A stretch of DNA of 64,000 bases, taken from the NCBI RefSeq assembly GCF_007992115.1, contig NZ_BJZQ01000004.1, forward strand, positions 1-64,000, in the 5' to 3' direction. This stretch comes from Aeromicrobium flavum (GTDB lineage Bacteria > Actinomycetota > Actinomycetes > Propionibacteriales > Nocardioidaceae). The first letter of the stretch is position 1; each line of letters begins with the position of its first letter. Shown in pieces: positions 25,764 to 33,469 of the stretch. The notes beneath the pieces are model-generated. The model searched no databases. It had not been told where the DNA came from and saw only the letters and a program-made list of their open reading frames with translations. A program made the position numbers and the translations under genes.

Positions 25764-26404
25764 GCCACCCCGTAGCGCTCGCGGTACGCGCGGACGGACG
25801 GCAGGTGCTCCGCGAAGCGGCCGGACTCCTCGAGGTACTCGATGATGTCGTCGAAGGAGACGATCGACGTCACCGTGATCCCGAAGTCCCGCTCGACCTC
25901 CTGGATCGCCGACAGCTCGCCCGTGCCGCGCTCGCGGCGGTCGACCGCGACGACGACGCCGGCCACGGACGCGTCGAGGCCGTCGACCAGGGCGATCACC
26001 TCGCGGATCGCGGTGCCGGCGGTGATGACGTCGTCGATGACGAGCAGGCGTCCCTTCGGCTCGGTCCCGACGAAGAGGCCGCCCTCGCCGTGGTCCTTGG
26101 CCTCCTTGCGGTTGAAGCACCAGGGCACGTCGCGGTCGTGCGCGTCGGCCAGCCGCACAGCGGTCGCCGCCGCCAGGGGGATGCCCTTGTACGCCGGGCC
26201 GAGGAGCACGTCGAACGCGAGCCCGCCGTCCACGATCGCGTCCGCGTAGAAGCCGCCGAGGGCCGCGAGCCGCGCGCCCGTGTCGAAGGCCCCCGCGTTG
26301 AAGAAGTACGGCGAGGTGCGCCCGGACTTGAGGGTGAACTCACCGAAGCGCAGGACCTCGTGCTCCAGGGCGAATTCGATGAAGCGGCGCTGGTAGTCGT
26401 GCAC
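25760..26404 (-). CDS. pyrE: Orotate phosphoribosyltransferase
   Basis: Converts orotate and PRPP to OMP in pyrimidine synthesis. The 214 residues contain [14 protein letters not shown], the flexible loop [13 protein letters not shown] and the PRPP motif [11 protein letters not shown]. This is the long E. coli-like type. GTG 26404 has TAGGCT (26411-26416, complement) six bases upstream, a clear leaderless start. It is co-translated with the downstream RNA methyltransferase. Confidence 0.93.
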   Translation of the reverse strand: MHDYQRRFIEFALEHEVLRFGEFTLKSGRTSPYFFNAGAFDTGARLAALGGFYADAIVDGGLAFDVLLGPAYKGIPLAAATAVRLADAHDRDVPWCFNRKEAKDHGEGGLFVGTEPKGRLLVIDDVITAGTAIREVIALVDGLDASVAGVVVAVDRRERGTGELSAIQEVERDFGITVTSIVSFDDIIEYLEESGRFAEHLPSVRAYRERYGVA

Positions 26405-26427
26405 GGGCCCAGCCTAGGGCGCGCCGT

Positions 26428-27081
26428 TCACGCCTCCTTGCGGACGCTCTCCTCCAGGTCGCCCACGACGACGTTGCGATCGTCGGTGCGGAACAGCTCC
26501 GAGCAGGTGACGAGGGTGACGACGGCCTCGGTGGCCTCCTTGCCGCCGGCCTCCGGGTCGGGCACGGGCCACAGCGGCCACGAGGTCGTGAATGGGACCC
26601 GGACCTCGTCGCCGTCCTGCCGCAGCCGGTAGGTGTGGACGTGCGTGCGGGTCTCGACGACGATCCGGTCGCCGGCCTCCAGCTCGAGGAACCGGCGGAA
26701 CGGCTCGCCGTGGGTGATGCGGTGTCCCGACAGCACGAGGTTGCCGACCTTGCCAGGCAGCGCGCTGTCGGGGTCGCGCCCGACTCCGCGCGCCAGGGTG
26801 GCGTCGTCGTCACCGTCGAGGATCGGCACCTCGAAGTCCTTGCCGAAGCGGGGCACCCGCAGCAGCCCGCGGCCGTCGACGTCGCGGTCCTTCGACTCGG
26901 GCGCCTCCCACGCGTCGACGATCTCGCCGCGGATCCGCTCGTGCTCACGCTGGGCGACGATGTTCGTGCCCCAGTACTGCCACCCGACCCAGCCCAGCAC
27001 CCCGACGCCCGACAGCACGAGGACCAGCCCCACGATCAGCAGGAAACGGGACCCGCGGGCACGGGTGGAGGACTCCGACAT
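26428..27081 (-). CDS. Class E sortase
   Basis: Membrane-bound transpeptidase of about 217 residues: a cytoplasmic basic tail, one membrane helix (about 12-35), then the sortase fold. Catalytic His in SGHRITHG, Cys in LVTCSELF and Arg in RTDDRNVVVG are all present. Class E enzymes recognise LAXTG-like signals in high-GC Gram-positive bacteria. No sorting substrate sits next to it. ATG 27081 has CACAAT six bases upstream. It is divergent from the candidate small RNA. Confidence 0.88.
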   Translation of the reverse strand: MSESSTRARGSRFLLIVGLVLVLSGVGVLGWVGWQYWGTNIVAQREHERIRGEIVDAWEAPESKDRDVDGRGLLRVPRFGKDFEVPILDGDDDATLARGVGRDPDSALPGKVGNLVLSGHRITHGEPFRRFLELEAGDRIVVETRTHVHTYRLRQDGDEVRVPFTTSWPLWPVPDPEAGGKEATEAVVTLVTCSELFRTDDRNVVVGDLEESVRKEA

Positions 27082-27118
27082 GCCTCCATTGTGAGGTGCT
27101 CGTCCACCCCTTCCGAAA

Positions 27119-27184
27119 GAAGTTGAAAATGTGACGAGCGTCTTGCCCGTTTTCACTTCCGTCCCATCGGGGCGCATGTATGCT
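27119..27184 (+). promoter_or_regulatory. Promoter of the candidate small RNA, with inverted repeat
   Basis: TTCCGT (27157-27162), 16 bp, TATGCT (27179-27184). The -35 overlaps one arm of an inverted repeat (27119-27129 and 27150-27159, one bulged base), which may be a regulator site shared with the sortase gene. Confidence 0.4.
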
Positions 27185-27190
27185 GAAGAG

Positions 27191-27272
27191 GCAGGTGCGG
27201 GAACTCCTCGGAGCGCCCCTTCTGCCGTCGGTCCGCCGTTTCACCCCCCGAGAACGGCGGGCCGACCTTTTT
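27191..27272 (+). ncRNA. Candidate small RNA with C6 loop, resembling 6C RNA
   Basis: Between divergent sortase and aminotransferase genes, a promoter-like pair is followed about 80 bases later by a canonical terminator whose 12-base loop (27241-27252) contains six cytosines after TTTCA. A first, weaker fold (GGCAG at 27190-27194 with CTGCC at 27222-27226) precedes it. C6 loops are the hallmark of the actinobacterial 6C RNA family, though that family has two such loops and only one is seen here. It could instead be an attenuated leader of the aminotransferase gene. Confidence 0.45.
27227..27272 (+). terminator. Rho-independent terminator of the small RNA
   Basis: 14-bp stem with one G-U type pair (27227-27240 with 27253-27266), 12-base loop, then five T residues (27268-27272). 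It is the most canonical terminator in the window. Confidence 0.85.
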
Positions 27273-27314
27273 CTCCCCCCAGCCTCCGCCGCCGCGCGAC
27301 GTTATCGTCGTGGC

Positions 27315-28487
27315 GTGAAACAGCACAGCGCGCGACTCGACGGCCTCGGTGTCACGATCTTCGCCGAGATGGCGCAGCTGGCGGTCACGACGGGCGCGGT
27401 CAACCTCGGTCAGGGATTCCCCGACGAGGACGGGCCGGAGGAGATCCGCGAGGCCGCCCGCCGCGCGATCACCGCGGGCCACAACCAGTACGCGCCCGGC
27501 ACCGGCATCCCCGCGCTGCGCGAGGCGATCGCGCGCCACCAGTGGCGCTTCCACGGCCTCGAGGTCGATCCCGACACCGAGGTCGTCGTCACGACCGGCG
27601 CGACCGAGGCGATCGCGGCCGCCGTGCTGGGTCTGGTCGATCCCGGGGACGACGTCCTTGTGCTCGAGCCCTACTACGACTCGTACCGGGCCGTCATCCA
27701 GATGGCCGGCGGGCGGCACCGGCCCGTCACGCTGCGCGCCCCGGACTTCCGGCTGCCGGTCGACGAGCTGCGGGCCGCCGTCACCCCGCGGACGACAGCC
27801 ATCGTCCTCAACACGCCGCACAACCCGACCGGCTCGGTGCTGACGCCGGACGAGCTGTCCGCCGTCGCCGCGATCGCGATCGAGCACGAACTCGTGGTGA
27901 TCAGCGACGAGGTCTACGAGCACCTGACGTTCGGGCGCCCGCACGTGCCGATCGCGACACTGCCGGGGATGGCCGAGCGCACGCTGACCATCAGCAGCGC
28001 CGGCAAGACGTTCTCGTTCACCGGGTGGAAGGTGGGCTGGGCCACCGGGCCCGCGCACCTGGTCTCGGCGCTGTTCGGCGCGAAGCAGTTCCTCAGCTAC
28101 ACCTCGGGCACGCCGTTCCAGCACGCCGTGGCCGAGGCGCTGGACCTGCCCGACTCCTTCTACTCCTCGTTCGCCGACGGCCTGCGGCGCAAGCGCGACC
28201 TGCTGTGCGCGGGCTTGGGCGACGTCGGCCTGGGCGTCTTCGTGCCCGAGGGGACCTACTTCGCCACCACCGACGTCGCGCCGCTGGGGTTCGCCGACGG
28301 ACTGGAGTTCTGTCGCGCGCTGCCCCAGCGGGTCGGCGTCGTGGCGATCCCGCACCAGGTCTTCCACGACGACCGGCCCGACGGGTCGAATCCCGGCCGC
28401 ACCCTCGTGCGCTGGGCGTTCTGCAAGCGGGACGAGGTGCTGGAGGAGGCGCTCGCGCGGCTCCGCCGGCTCACCGACCCCGTCTGA
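27315..28487 (+). CDS. PLP-dependent aminotransferase, class I/II (DapC/kynurenine aminotransferase-like)
   Basis: Fold-type I aminotransferase of 390 residues. LGQGFPDEDGP opens it, NQYAPGTGIPALR follows, then the NTPHNPTG motif, Asp-Tyr in SDEVYEHL, and the PLP lysine in SSAGKTFSFTGWKVGW. The best fit is N-succinyldiaminopimelate aminotransferase or the related ketoacid-type enzyme; the substrate is not certain. GTG 27315 is chosen over upstream starts because TATCGT (27303-27308) lies six bases ahead and the conserved region starts there. Confidence 0.88.
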   Translation: MKQHSARLDGLGVTIFAEMAQLAVTTGAVNLGQGFPDEDGPEEIREAARRAITAGHNQYAPGTGIPALREAIARHQWRFHGLEVDPDTEVVVTTGATEAIAAAVLGLVDPGDDVLVLEPYYDSYRAVIQMAGGRHRPVTLRAPDFRLPVDELRAAVTPRTTAIVLNTPHNPTGSVLTPDELSAVAAIAIEHELVVISDEVYEHLTFGRPHVPIATLPGMAERTLTISSAGKTFSFTGWKVGWATGPAHLVSALFGAKQFLSYTSGTPFQHAVAEALDLPDSFYSSFADGLRRKRDLLCAGLGDVGLGVFVPEGTYFATTDVAPLGFADGLEFCRALPQRVGVVAIPHQVFHDDRPDGSNPGRTLVRWAFCKRDEVLEEALARLRRLTDPV

Positions 28488-28506
28488 TCACAACTGCAAC
28501 TCATGT

Positions 28507-28535
28507 TTGCATGTGTCACAGGTCACCCCTAGAGT
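28507..28535 (+). promoter_or_regulatory. SigA-type promoter of the secreted hydrolase
   Basis: TTGCAT (28507-28512), exact 17-bp spacer, TAGAGT (28530-28535), 32 bases before GTG 28568. GTGT-N6-TCAC inside the spacer (28513-28526) is one base off a CRP/GlxR site. Confidence 0.6.
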
Positions 28536-28567
28536 CCACGGAAGTGCACTTTCGGAGGGGGACTCTC

Positions 28568-30622
28568 GTGGGGCGAACGGTCAAGGCGCTGCTGGTGGCG
28601 TTGCTGGGTTCAGTGGTGGTGGTCGCCGGCGGGACGGGCGCGGCCACGGCGGAGTCGGGATGGTGGGTGCCGACGTCGACGCCCAGCCCCGAGTCGGAGG
28701 TCAACGCCACGGGCGAGCCGCGGCGCGGCACCACCCCCGACGGCGACGTGTCGGGCTACATCGACGCCCACACCCACATGTTCATGGACCTCGGGATGGG
28801 CGGGAACGCGGTCTGCGGCTCCACGTTCAGCGAGAAGGGCATCGCGGACGCGCTCAAGGACTGCGACCGGCACGGCGTCTCGATCCTCGAGAACCTGACG
28901 AACGAGGCCGCGGGCCGCGGCATCCTCGACCGGCACGACACCGTGGGCTGGCCGACCTTCAAGGACTGGCCGACCTACTCCTCCTTCACCCACCAGCAGA
29001 TGTACTACAAGTGGGTCGAGCGGGCCTGGCGCGGCGGCCAGCGCGTGATGGTCAACGACATGGTGTCCAACCCGGGCCTGTGCCCGATCCTCGGCATCGT
29101 CGCCGGCCCCAACAAGTACAGCTGCGACGACATGGACACCGTGCGCCGCCAGATCCAGGCCACCTACGACCTGCAGGACTTCGTCGATCGCCAGTACGGC
29201 GGCGCCGGCAAGGGCTGGTACCGCGTCGTGAAGACGCCCGAGCAGGCGCGCCAGGTCGTCGCGGACGGCAAGCTTGCCGTCGTGCTCGGCGTCGAGGTGT
29301 CCGAGCCGTTCGGCTGCAAGCAGGTGCTCGGTGCACCGCAGTGCACGAAGGCCGACATCGACGCCGGACTCGACGAGCTGAAGGGCAAGGGCGTGGCCAG
29401 CATGTTCCTGTGCCACAAGTTCGACAACGCGCTGTGCGGCGTGCGGTACGACGAGAGCACGGCCGGGCTGCTGGTCAACGCGGGCCAGTTCCTGACGACC
29501 GGCACGTGGTGGAACCCCAAGACGTGCAAGGAGGGCGAGATCGCCGACAACACCGTCATCGGTGGCGTCCTGCCCAGCCAGATCGCCAGCGTGCCGGGCC
29601 TGCCGGCGGTGCTGCCGCTCTACCCGAAGGGTCCGCACTGCAACCCGCGCGGCCTGACCGAGCTGGGCGAGTACGCCCTGCGCGGGATGATCAAGCGCAA
29701 CATGATCGTCGAGCTCGACCACATGAGCGCCAAGGCCGCCGGTCGCGCCCTCGACGTCCTCGAGGCCGAGGCCTATCCCGGCGCCGTGTCGAGCCACGAC
29801 TGGATGGCCGAGCCGTACATGGACCGGTTGTACGCCTTGGGCGGCTTCGCGACGCAGTACGGTCACACGGCCACGGAGTTCGCCGACCAGTGGCGCGAGA
29901 CCAAGCCCCTGCGCGACAAGTACGGCGTCGCCTACGGCTACGGCACCGACATGAACGGCTTCGGCGGCACCGCGTCACCGCCGAGCGATGCCGCCAAGAT
30001 CTCGTACCCGTTCACCGGTCGCGACGGCACGGTCTTCGACCGTCAGGTCACCGGCGAGCGGACGTGGGACTACAACGCCGAGGGCGTCCCCCACTACGGG
30101 CTGGTGCCGGACTGGATCGAGAGCCTGCGCGTGCTGGCGGGGTCCGCGATCGTCGACGACCTGGCGGCCGGCTCGGAGTCGTACCTGCGCACGTGGGGCG
30201 CGACGACGGCGTTCGCTCCGGGAGCCAACCTCGCGCGCGACGCCATCGCCTCGGCCAGCTCGGTCGAGCGGAACCTGCTGACCGACCTGCGTCCGGGACG
30301 CGCGATCGACGGCAAGGCCTCGACCCGCTGGGCCAGCCGGTGGGGACAGGACGACGCTTGGCTCCAGGTCGAGTTCCTGTCGGCGCGCCCGGTGCGCAAG
30401 GTGACCATCGAGTGGGAGAAGGCGTACGCCCGGCAGTACCGGGTGCAGACCTCGCTCGACGGGAAGACCTGGCGTGACGTCGACGTCGTGGGTACCGGCA
30501 ACGGCGGCCTCGACACCGTCACCCTCGACCGGCCCGTGTCGGCCCGGTTCGTGCGGATGCAGGGCGTCGAGCGCGCCACGAGCTACGGCTACTCGATCAA
30601 GGAGCTCGGCGTCTTCAGCTGA
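28568..30622 (+). CDS. Secreted amidohydrolase/M19-like protein with C-terminal F5/8 type C domain
   Basis: 684 residues with a Sec signal peptide (1-30, ends ATAES). Residues about 60-540 look like a TIM-barrel metal hydrolase: YIDAHTHMF supplies the HxH pair, MIVELDHMS and SSHDWM later His/Asp ligands, as in membrane dipeptidases and amidohydrolases. The many Cys residues suggest disulfides. Residues about 550-684 form an F5/8 type C (discoidin) sugar-binding domain (AIDGKASTRWAS, EWEKAYARQYRVQTSLDGKTW). Action on extracellular substrate bound to glycan is inferred. GTG 28568 has a GGAGGGGG site. Confidence 0.78.
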   Translation: MGRTVKALLVALLGSVVVVAGGTGAATAESGWWVPTSTPSPESEVNATGEPRRGTTPDGDVSGYIDAHTHMFMDLGMGGNAVCGSTFSEKGIADALKDCDRHGVSILENLTNEAAGRGILDRHDTVGWPTFKDWPTYSSFTHQQMYYKWVERAWRGGQRVMVNDMVSNPGLCPILGIVAGPNKYSCDDMDTVRRQIQATYDLQDFVDRQYGGAGKGWYRVVKTPEQARQVVADGKLAVVLGVEVSEPFGCKQVLGAPQCTKADIDAGLDELKGKGVASMFLCHKFDNALCGVRYDESTAGLLVNAGQFLTTGTWWNPKTCKEGEIADNTVIGGVLPSQIASVPGLPAVLPLYPKGPHCNPRGLTELGEYALRGMIKRNMIVELDHMSAKAAGRALDVLEAEAYPGAVSSHDWMAEPYMDRLYALGGFATQYGHTATEFADQWRETKPLRDKYGVAYGYGTDMNGFGGTASPPSDAAKISYPFTGRDGTVFDRQVTGERTWDYNAEGVPHYGLVPDWIESLRVLAGSAIVDDLAAGSESYLRTWGATTAFAPGANLARDAIASASSVERNLLTDLRPGRAIDGKASTRWASRWGQDDAWLQVEFLSARPVRKVTIEWEKAYARQYRVQTSLDGKTWRDVDVVGTGNGGLDTVTLDRPVSARFVRMQGVERATSYGYSIKELGVFS

Positions 30623-30635
30623 GCCCGGACGAAGA

Positions 30636-30667
30636 CCGCCCCAGCCTCTCGATGGTGGCTGGGGCGG
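30636..30667 (+). terminator. Terminator after the secreted hydrolase
   Basis: Perfect 11-bp GC-rich stem (30636-30646 with 30657-30667) with a 10-base loop and a short TT. The rest of the 165-bp gap to the cutinase gene shows nothing else. Confidence 0.75.
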
Positions 30668-30787
30668 TTCGCGCCGGTGCTGCTCCGGCTCCACTTCGGC
30701 CGAAGCCCAGAAAGCGATGGCGTCAACCTACAGGTACCGGAGTGACCTCCCGGCGACAGGTCCCATCCGCCTCTTCAACCCCACTGG

Positions 30788-31447
30788 TCACACGCGGCCG
30801 GCGATGAAGGCGGTCGCACGATTGAGGTCGCCGTTGAACGCGTAGGCCAGGTGCGGCAGGAACCGGCCGTCCGGCGCGGGGTCGCACACGAGGTCCTTGG
30901 GCTGGCAGTAGCTGACGGACCGATCGGCGTACGGAGCCGGCAGCGACCGGTCCACCTTGCGCAGCGGGTCACCGAACAGCGCGATCGCTGCGATGTGGTC
31001 CGAGAGCTCGGTCGGCAGCGGCGACGGTGCGGGCATCGGGGCATTGGCCGTGCCGGTGAGGTCGACGCCCAGCGCGCCGTTGACGACCTGCGCGCCCTGG
31101 GAGTAGCCGACGAGCACCTGCTGCTCCTCCGGGCAGGCCGCGGCGCGCTCGGTCACCGTGGCCACCAGGTTCGTGATGCCGTTGGGCACGGAGTCGCGGC
31201 CGATGCTGGCCGGATAGTCCAGCGCCGTCGCCTTCGTGCCCGGCACCTTCGCTCGCACCTTGCCGACGAGGCCGTCGCCGATGATCCAGCCGAACGTCCC
31301 GGGCTCGCCGGTGCCCCGGACGACGATGACGTTGACGTCGGCACAGTCGTCGGCGGCGGTGGCAGGCGCCGCGGCCGCGGGTGTCGCCACCGTCGCGAGG
31401 GCCAACAGGCCTCCCGCCAGTGCACAGGTCGTGCGCAGGTTCCTCAT
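30788..31447 (-). CDS. Cutinase-family secreted esterase
   Basis: 219 residues with a signal peptide (1-24, ends AAA). Alpha/beta hydrolase of the cutinase / acetylxylan esterase family: VIVVRGTGEPG oxyanion strand, nucleophile elbow GYSQGAQ (Ser), Asp in CQPKDLVCDP and His in FLPHLAY. Paired cysteines flank both parts. It cleaves extracellular ester lipids or polyesters. ATG 31447 has a GAGGAGAGG ribosome site and replaces an upstream in-frame start. Confidence 0.88.
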   Translation of the reverse strand: MRNLRTTCALAGGLLALATVATPAAAAPATAADDCADVNVIVVRGTGEPGTFGWIIGDGLVGKVRAKVPGTKATALDYPASIGRDSVPNGITNLVATVTERAAACPEEQQVLVGYSQGAQVVNGALGVDLTGTANAPMPAPSPLPTELSDHIAAIALFGDPLRKVDRSLPAPYADRSVSYCQPKDLVCDPAPDGRFLPHLAYAFNGDLNRATAFIAGRV

Positions 31448-31567
31448 GGACGTTCCTCTCCTCGGTTTCAGCCCGAGAACAGGAGGCGATCGGGTCACGT
31501 CCCGCCGGAACCGTAGCGTGGAAGGAAGGCACGCCGAGAGCCCTCCGCCCAGGATGCGGGACGGGCC

Positions 31568-32803
31568 TCAGCCGCGGACGCGGCGGATCCGCTCCGCGAA
31601 GTCATCGAGCACGCTGAGGATCTCCGGGCTCTGCCACACCCTGTTCCGCTTGGCCGAAGCCGGTTGCACGAGGACTCCGCCCTTCTCGAGCGTCTCGATG
31701 GCGCGGAGGGCGGCGACGTCGGATATCCCGAGACTGCTCTGGATGTAGGCACTGTTGATGACGGGCTGCGCGATGAGTAGGTCGGCGACGTTCCATGCCG
31801 ACGCGTCCGAACGCGCCTTGACGCGGTCGTTGAAGGACACGCGCACGTGCTTGAGCTCGTCGACCAGCCTGCGCCCGGCCCCGACCGCGAAGATGGTCGC
31901 CGCATTGAAGCGCTCGACGATCGGCGCGACATCACCTCTTCGATAGGCGCCGAGCGCCTCGAAGTACGAACCGGTGTTGACGAGAAGGCCGGACGAGACC
32001 GGCACGGTGATGCGCTTTGAGAGTCCTCGATGAGCGAACATCGCATGCACGAGCGCTCGGCCAGTCCTTCCGTTGCCGTCGGAGAACGGGTGGATCGTCT
32101 CGAACTGGGCATGGGTGATCGCCACCTGCGCCACGGCCGGCAGGTCGTCCCGGTTGGCGAAGTCGACCAGATCCGCGATGGCCGATTCAACGTGTTCGTG
32201 ATGAGGCGGGACGAAGTCGGCGCGGTGTGGCCCAGCATCGGACCCTCCGATCCACACCTGCTGGTCACGCCACCGGCCGGCGCGCTGCGGCTGCGAATCG
32301 CCCAGGAGTGCGAGGTGCATGGCGAGGATGCTCCCCTGGTCGATCGATTCCGAGAGCCTCAGCGCGGCCTCCATGGCATGCACGTTGCCGCGGACGAGCC
32401 GGGCGTTGACGTTCGCGTGCTCGCCCAGTTCGGCCAACGCGATCTGGCGTGCGCCCGCGGTGAGGTTCTCGATCTGGGAGGACGAAGCCGATTCGGTGCG
32501 CAACAAGATCGCGCTCATCGGTCCGATCTCGGAGAGACCGGCTGCGGACGTGCCGAAGGTCGCCCCCACGTGCTCATCGAACCGAGCGGCCTCGCGGGCG
32601 GCCTCCTCGGACTCTGCCAGCAGCGAGGCCGGCAAGGGCGGGTCGAGCGTGGCGATCCGCGGAACCACGGCCGCCTCGTAGGGCCCGGCATGCTTCCGCC
32701 GCTGGGTCCTGGAGACGTGACCGTCCTCGATCTCCCACGGTCGTTCTTCGAACGTCAGGGCAGGCCACGGCTGAGGCGGGGCGAACTCTGCATCAGTAGC
32801 CAT
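31568..32803 (-). CDS. Fic-domain AMP-transferase, class II, with C-terminal winged helix
   Basis: 411 residues. The catalytic motif HPFSDGNGRTGR (238-249) is complete, so it should transfer AMP from ATP to a hydroxyl of a target protein. The inhibitory helix motif SSQIEN (S-x3-E-N, 108-113) lies N-terminal to the Fic core, which defines class II autoinhibited Fic proteins. Residues about 335-400 look like a winged helix (LGISDVAALRAIETLEKGG), so it may bind DNA. Base composition is visibly less GC-rich than the neighbours. TATGGT lies six bases before ATG 32803, inside a multi-half-site operator. Confidence 0.9.
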   Translation of the reverse strand: MATDAEFAPPQPWPALTFEERPWEIEDGHVSRTQRRKHAGPYEAAVVPRIATLDPPLPASLLAESEEAAREAARFDEHVGATFGTSAAGLSEIGPMSAILLRTESASSSQIENLTAGARQIALAELGEHANVNARLVRGNVHAMEAALRLSESIDQGSILAMHLALLGDSQPQRAGRWRDQQVWIGGSDAGPHRADFVPPHHEHVESAIADLVDFANRDDLPAVAQVAITHAQFETIHPFSDGNGRTGRALVHAMFAHRGLSKRITVPVSSGLLVNTGSYFEALGAYRRGDVAPIVERFNAATIFAVGAGRRLVDELKHVRVSFNDRVKARSDASAWNVADLLIAQPVINSAYIQSSLGISDVAALRAIETLEKGGVLVQPASAKRNRVWQSPEILSVLDDFAERIRRVRG

Positions 32804-32809
32804 GACTCC

Positions 32810-32865
32810 ACCATACCGAACCTTAATGACATATCGTTCGGTTTGAGTCAGGACAACCGAACGAT
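32810..32865 (-). promoter_or_regulatory. Leaderless promoter and triple half-site operator of the Fic gene
   Basis: TATGGT (32810-32815, complement) is six bases from the Fic ATG. Three half-sites follow at two-turn spacing and alternating orientation: ACCGAAC 32815-32821, GTTCGGT 32836-32842, ACCGAAC 32856-32862. The last two extend to a perfect 11-bp inverted repeat, ATCGTTCGGTT (32833-32843) and AACCGAACGAT (32855-32865). A repressor here would block RNA polymerase. Confidence 0.65.
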
Positions 32866-32919
32866 GCCGGGCTGATGGGAAGCATGGCCGATCGCGGGGT
32901 GGAGGCCGGGACCGAAGGG

Positions 32920-32937
32920 AAAAAGGCGGAGCCGCCT
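32920..32937 (-). terminator. Terminator overlapping the tRNA-Thr 3' end
   Basis: On the minus strand AGGCG, a GCTC loop, CGCCT and five T residues follow. The 5' arm is the tRNA acceptor strand itself. Confidence 0.6.
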
Positions 32938-33002
32938 GTCAGAATCGAACTGACGACCTTCTCATTACGAGTGAGATGCTCTACCGACTGAGCTAAGGCG
33001 GC
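32930..33002 (-). tRNA. tRNA-Thr (anticodon CGT)
   Basis: A full cloverleaf folds on the minus strand: acceptor GCCGCCT/AGGCGGC, D loop AGTCGGTAGA, anticodon stem TCTCA/TGAGA with loop CTCGTAA (anticodon CGT, reading ACG), and T arm GTCAG-TTCGATT-CTGAC. The length is 73 bases including the discriminator T. The CCA end is not encoded. Confidence 0.97.
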
Positions 33003-33096
33003 GCGATCCGGCGAGGATCGCCCGCCGAACCAGAGTGGACTATACCCGGTACGGACACCGGACCGGAAACCCGGGCTCTGACCGTATGATCGGCGC

Positions 33097-33384
33097 GTGG
33101 ACGAACCGACCCAGGCCGAGCTCGACGACATCCGTTCCAGCATCGACAACATCGATGCGGCGCTGGTCCATCTGCTGGCCGAGCGGTTCAAGTGCACCAA
33201 GCGCGTCGGTCGCCTCAAGGCCGAGCACGACCTGCCTCCCGCCGATCCCGACCGCGAGTCGCGTCAGATCGAGCGGCTGCGCGAGAAGGCCCTCGAGGCC
33301 GACCTCGATCCCGCGTTCGCGGAGAAGTTCCTGAACTTCATCATCAGCGAGGTCATCCGCCACCACGAGGCCATCCGCGACTGA
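33097..33384 (+). CDS. Chorismate mutase, AroQ class
   Basis: A 95-residue all-helical protein that converts chorismate to prephenate for Phe/Tyr synthesis. The family pattern is clear: LDDIRSSIDNIDAALVHLLAERF, then the KRVGRLKAEHDLPPADPDRE helix with the active-site Lys and Arg. Short cytoplasmic AroQ form with no signal peptide. TATGAT (33085-33090) lies six bases before GTG 33097, a textbook leaderless start. Its stop codon touches a 68-bp palindromic repeat. Confidence 0.9.
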   Translation: MDEPTQAELDDIRSSIDNIDAALVHLLAERFKCTKRVGRLKAEHDLPPADPDRESRQIERLREKALEADLDPAFAEKFLNFIISEVIRHHEAIRD

Positions 33385-33451
33385 GCGCTGGCAGTGACGT
33401 TCGCGGGGTGCCTCACGGCGTGTCGGCCCCGCAAACGTCACTGCCAGCGCT
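33384..33451 (+). repeat. Long palindromic intergenic repeat, copy 1 (REP-like)
   Basis: 25-bp arms (33384-33408 and 33427-33451) differ at one position, with an 18-base centre. It fills the gap between the convergent chorismate mutase and hydrolase genes. It is the same element as 10957-11023, in the opposite orientation. Confidence 0.85.
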
Positions 33452-33469
33452 TCCGACGCTGCCCGCGGG

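Noticed and set aside
26428-27081. Sortase cluster with pilin or LPXTG substrate
   Set aside because: No cell-wall sorting signal was found in neighbouring proteins, including the large secreted hydrolase.
27131-28567. Open frame leading into the secreted hydrolase, which would give a 1163-residue protein
   Set aside because: The extra 480 residues are Arg-rich shadow of the aminotransferase; a signal peptide and ribosome site mark the true start at 28568.
32800-33002. Integrative element attached at tRNA-Thr
   Set aside because: No integrase and no repeated tRNA 3' end were seen near the Fic gene; lower GC alone is not enough.
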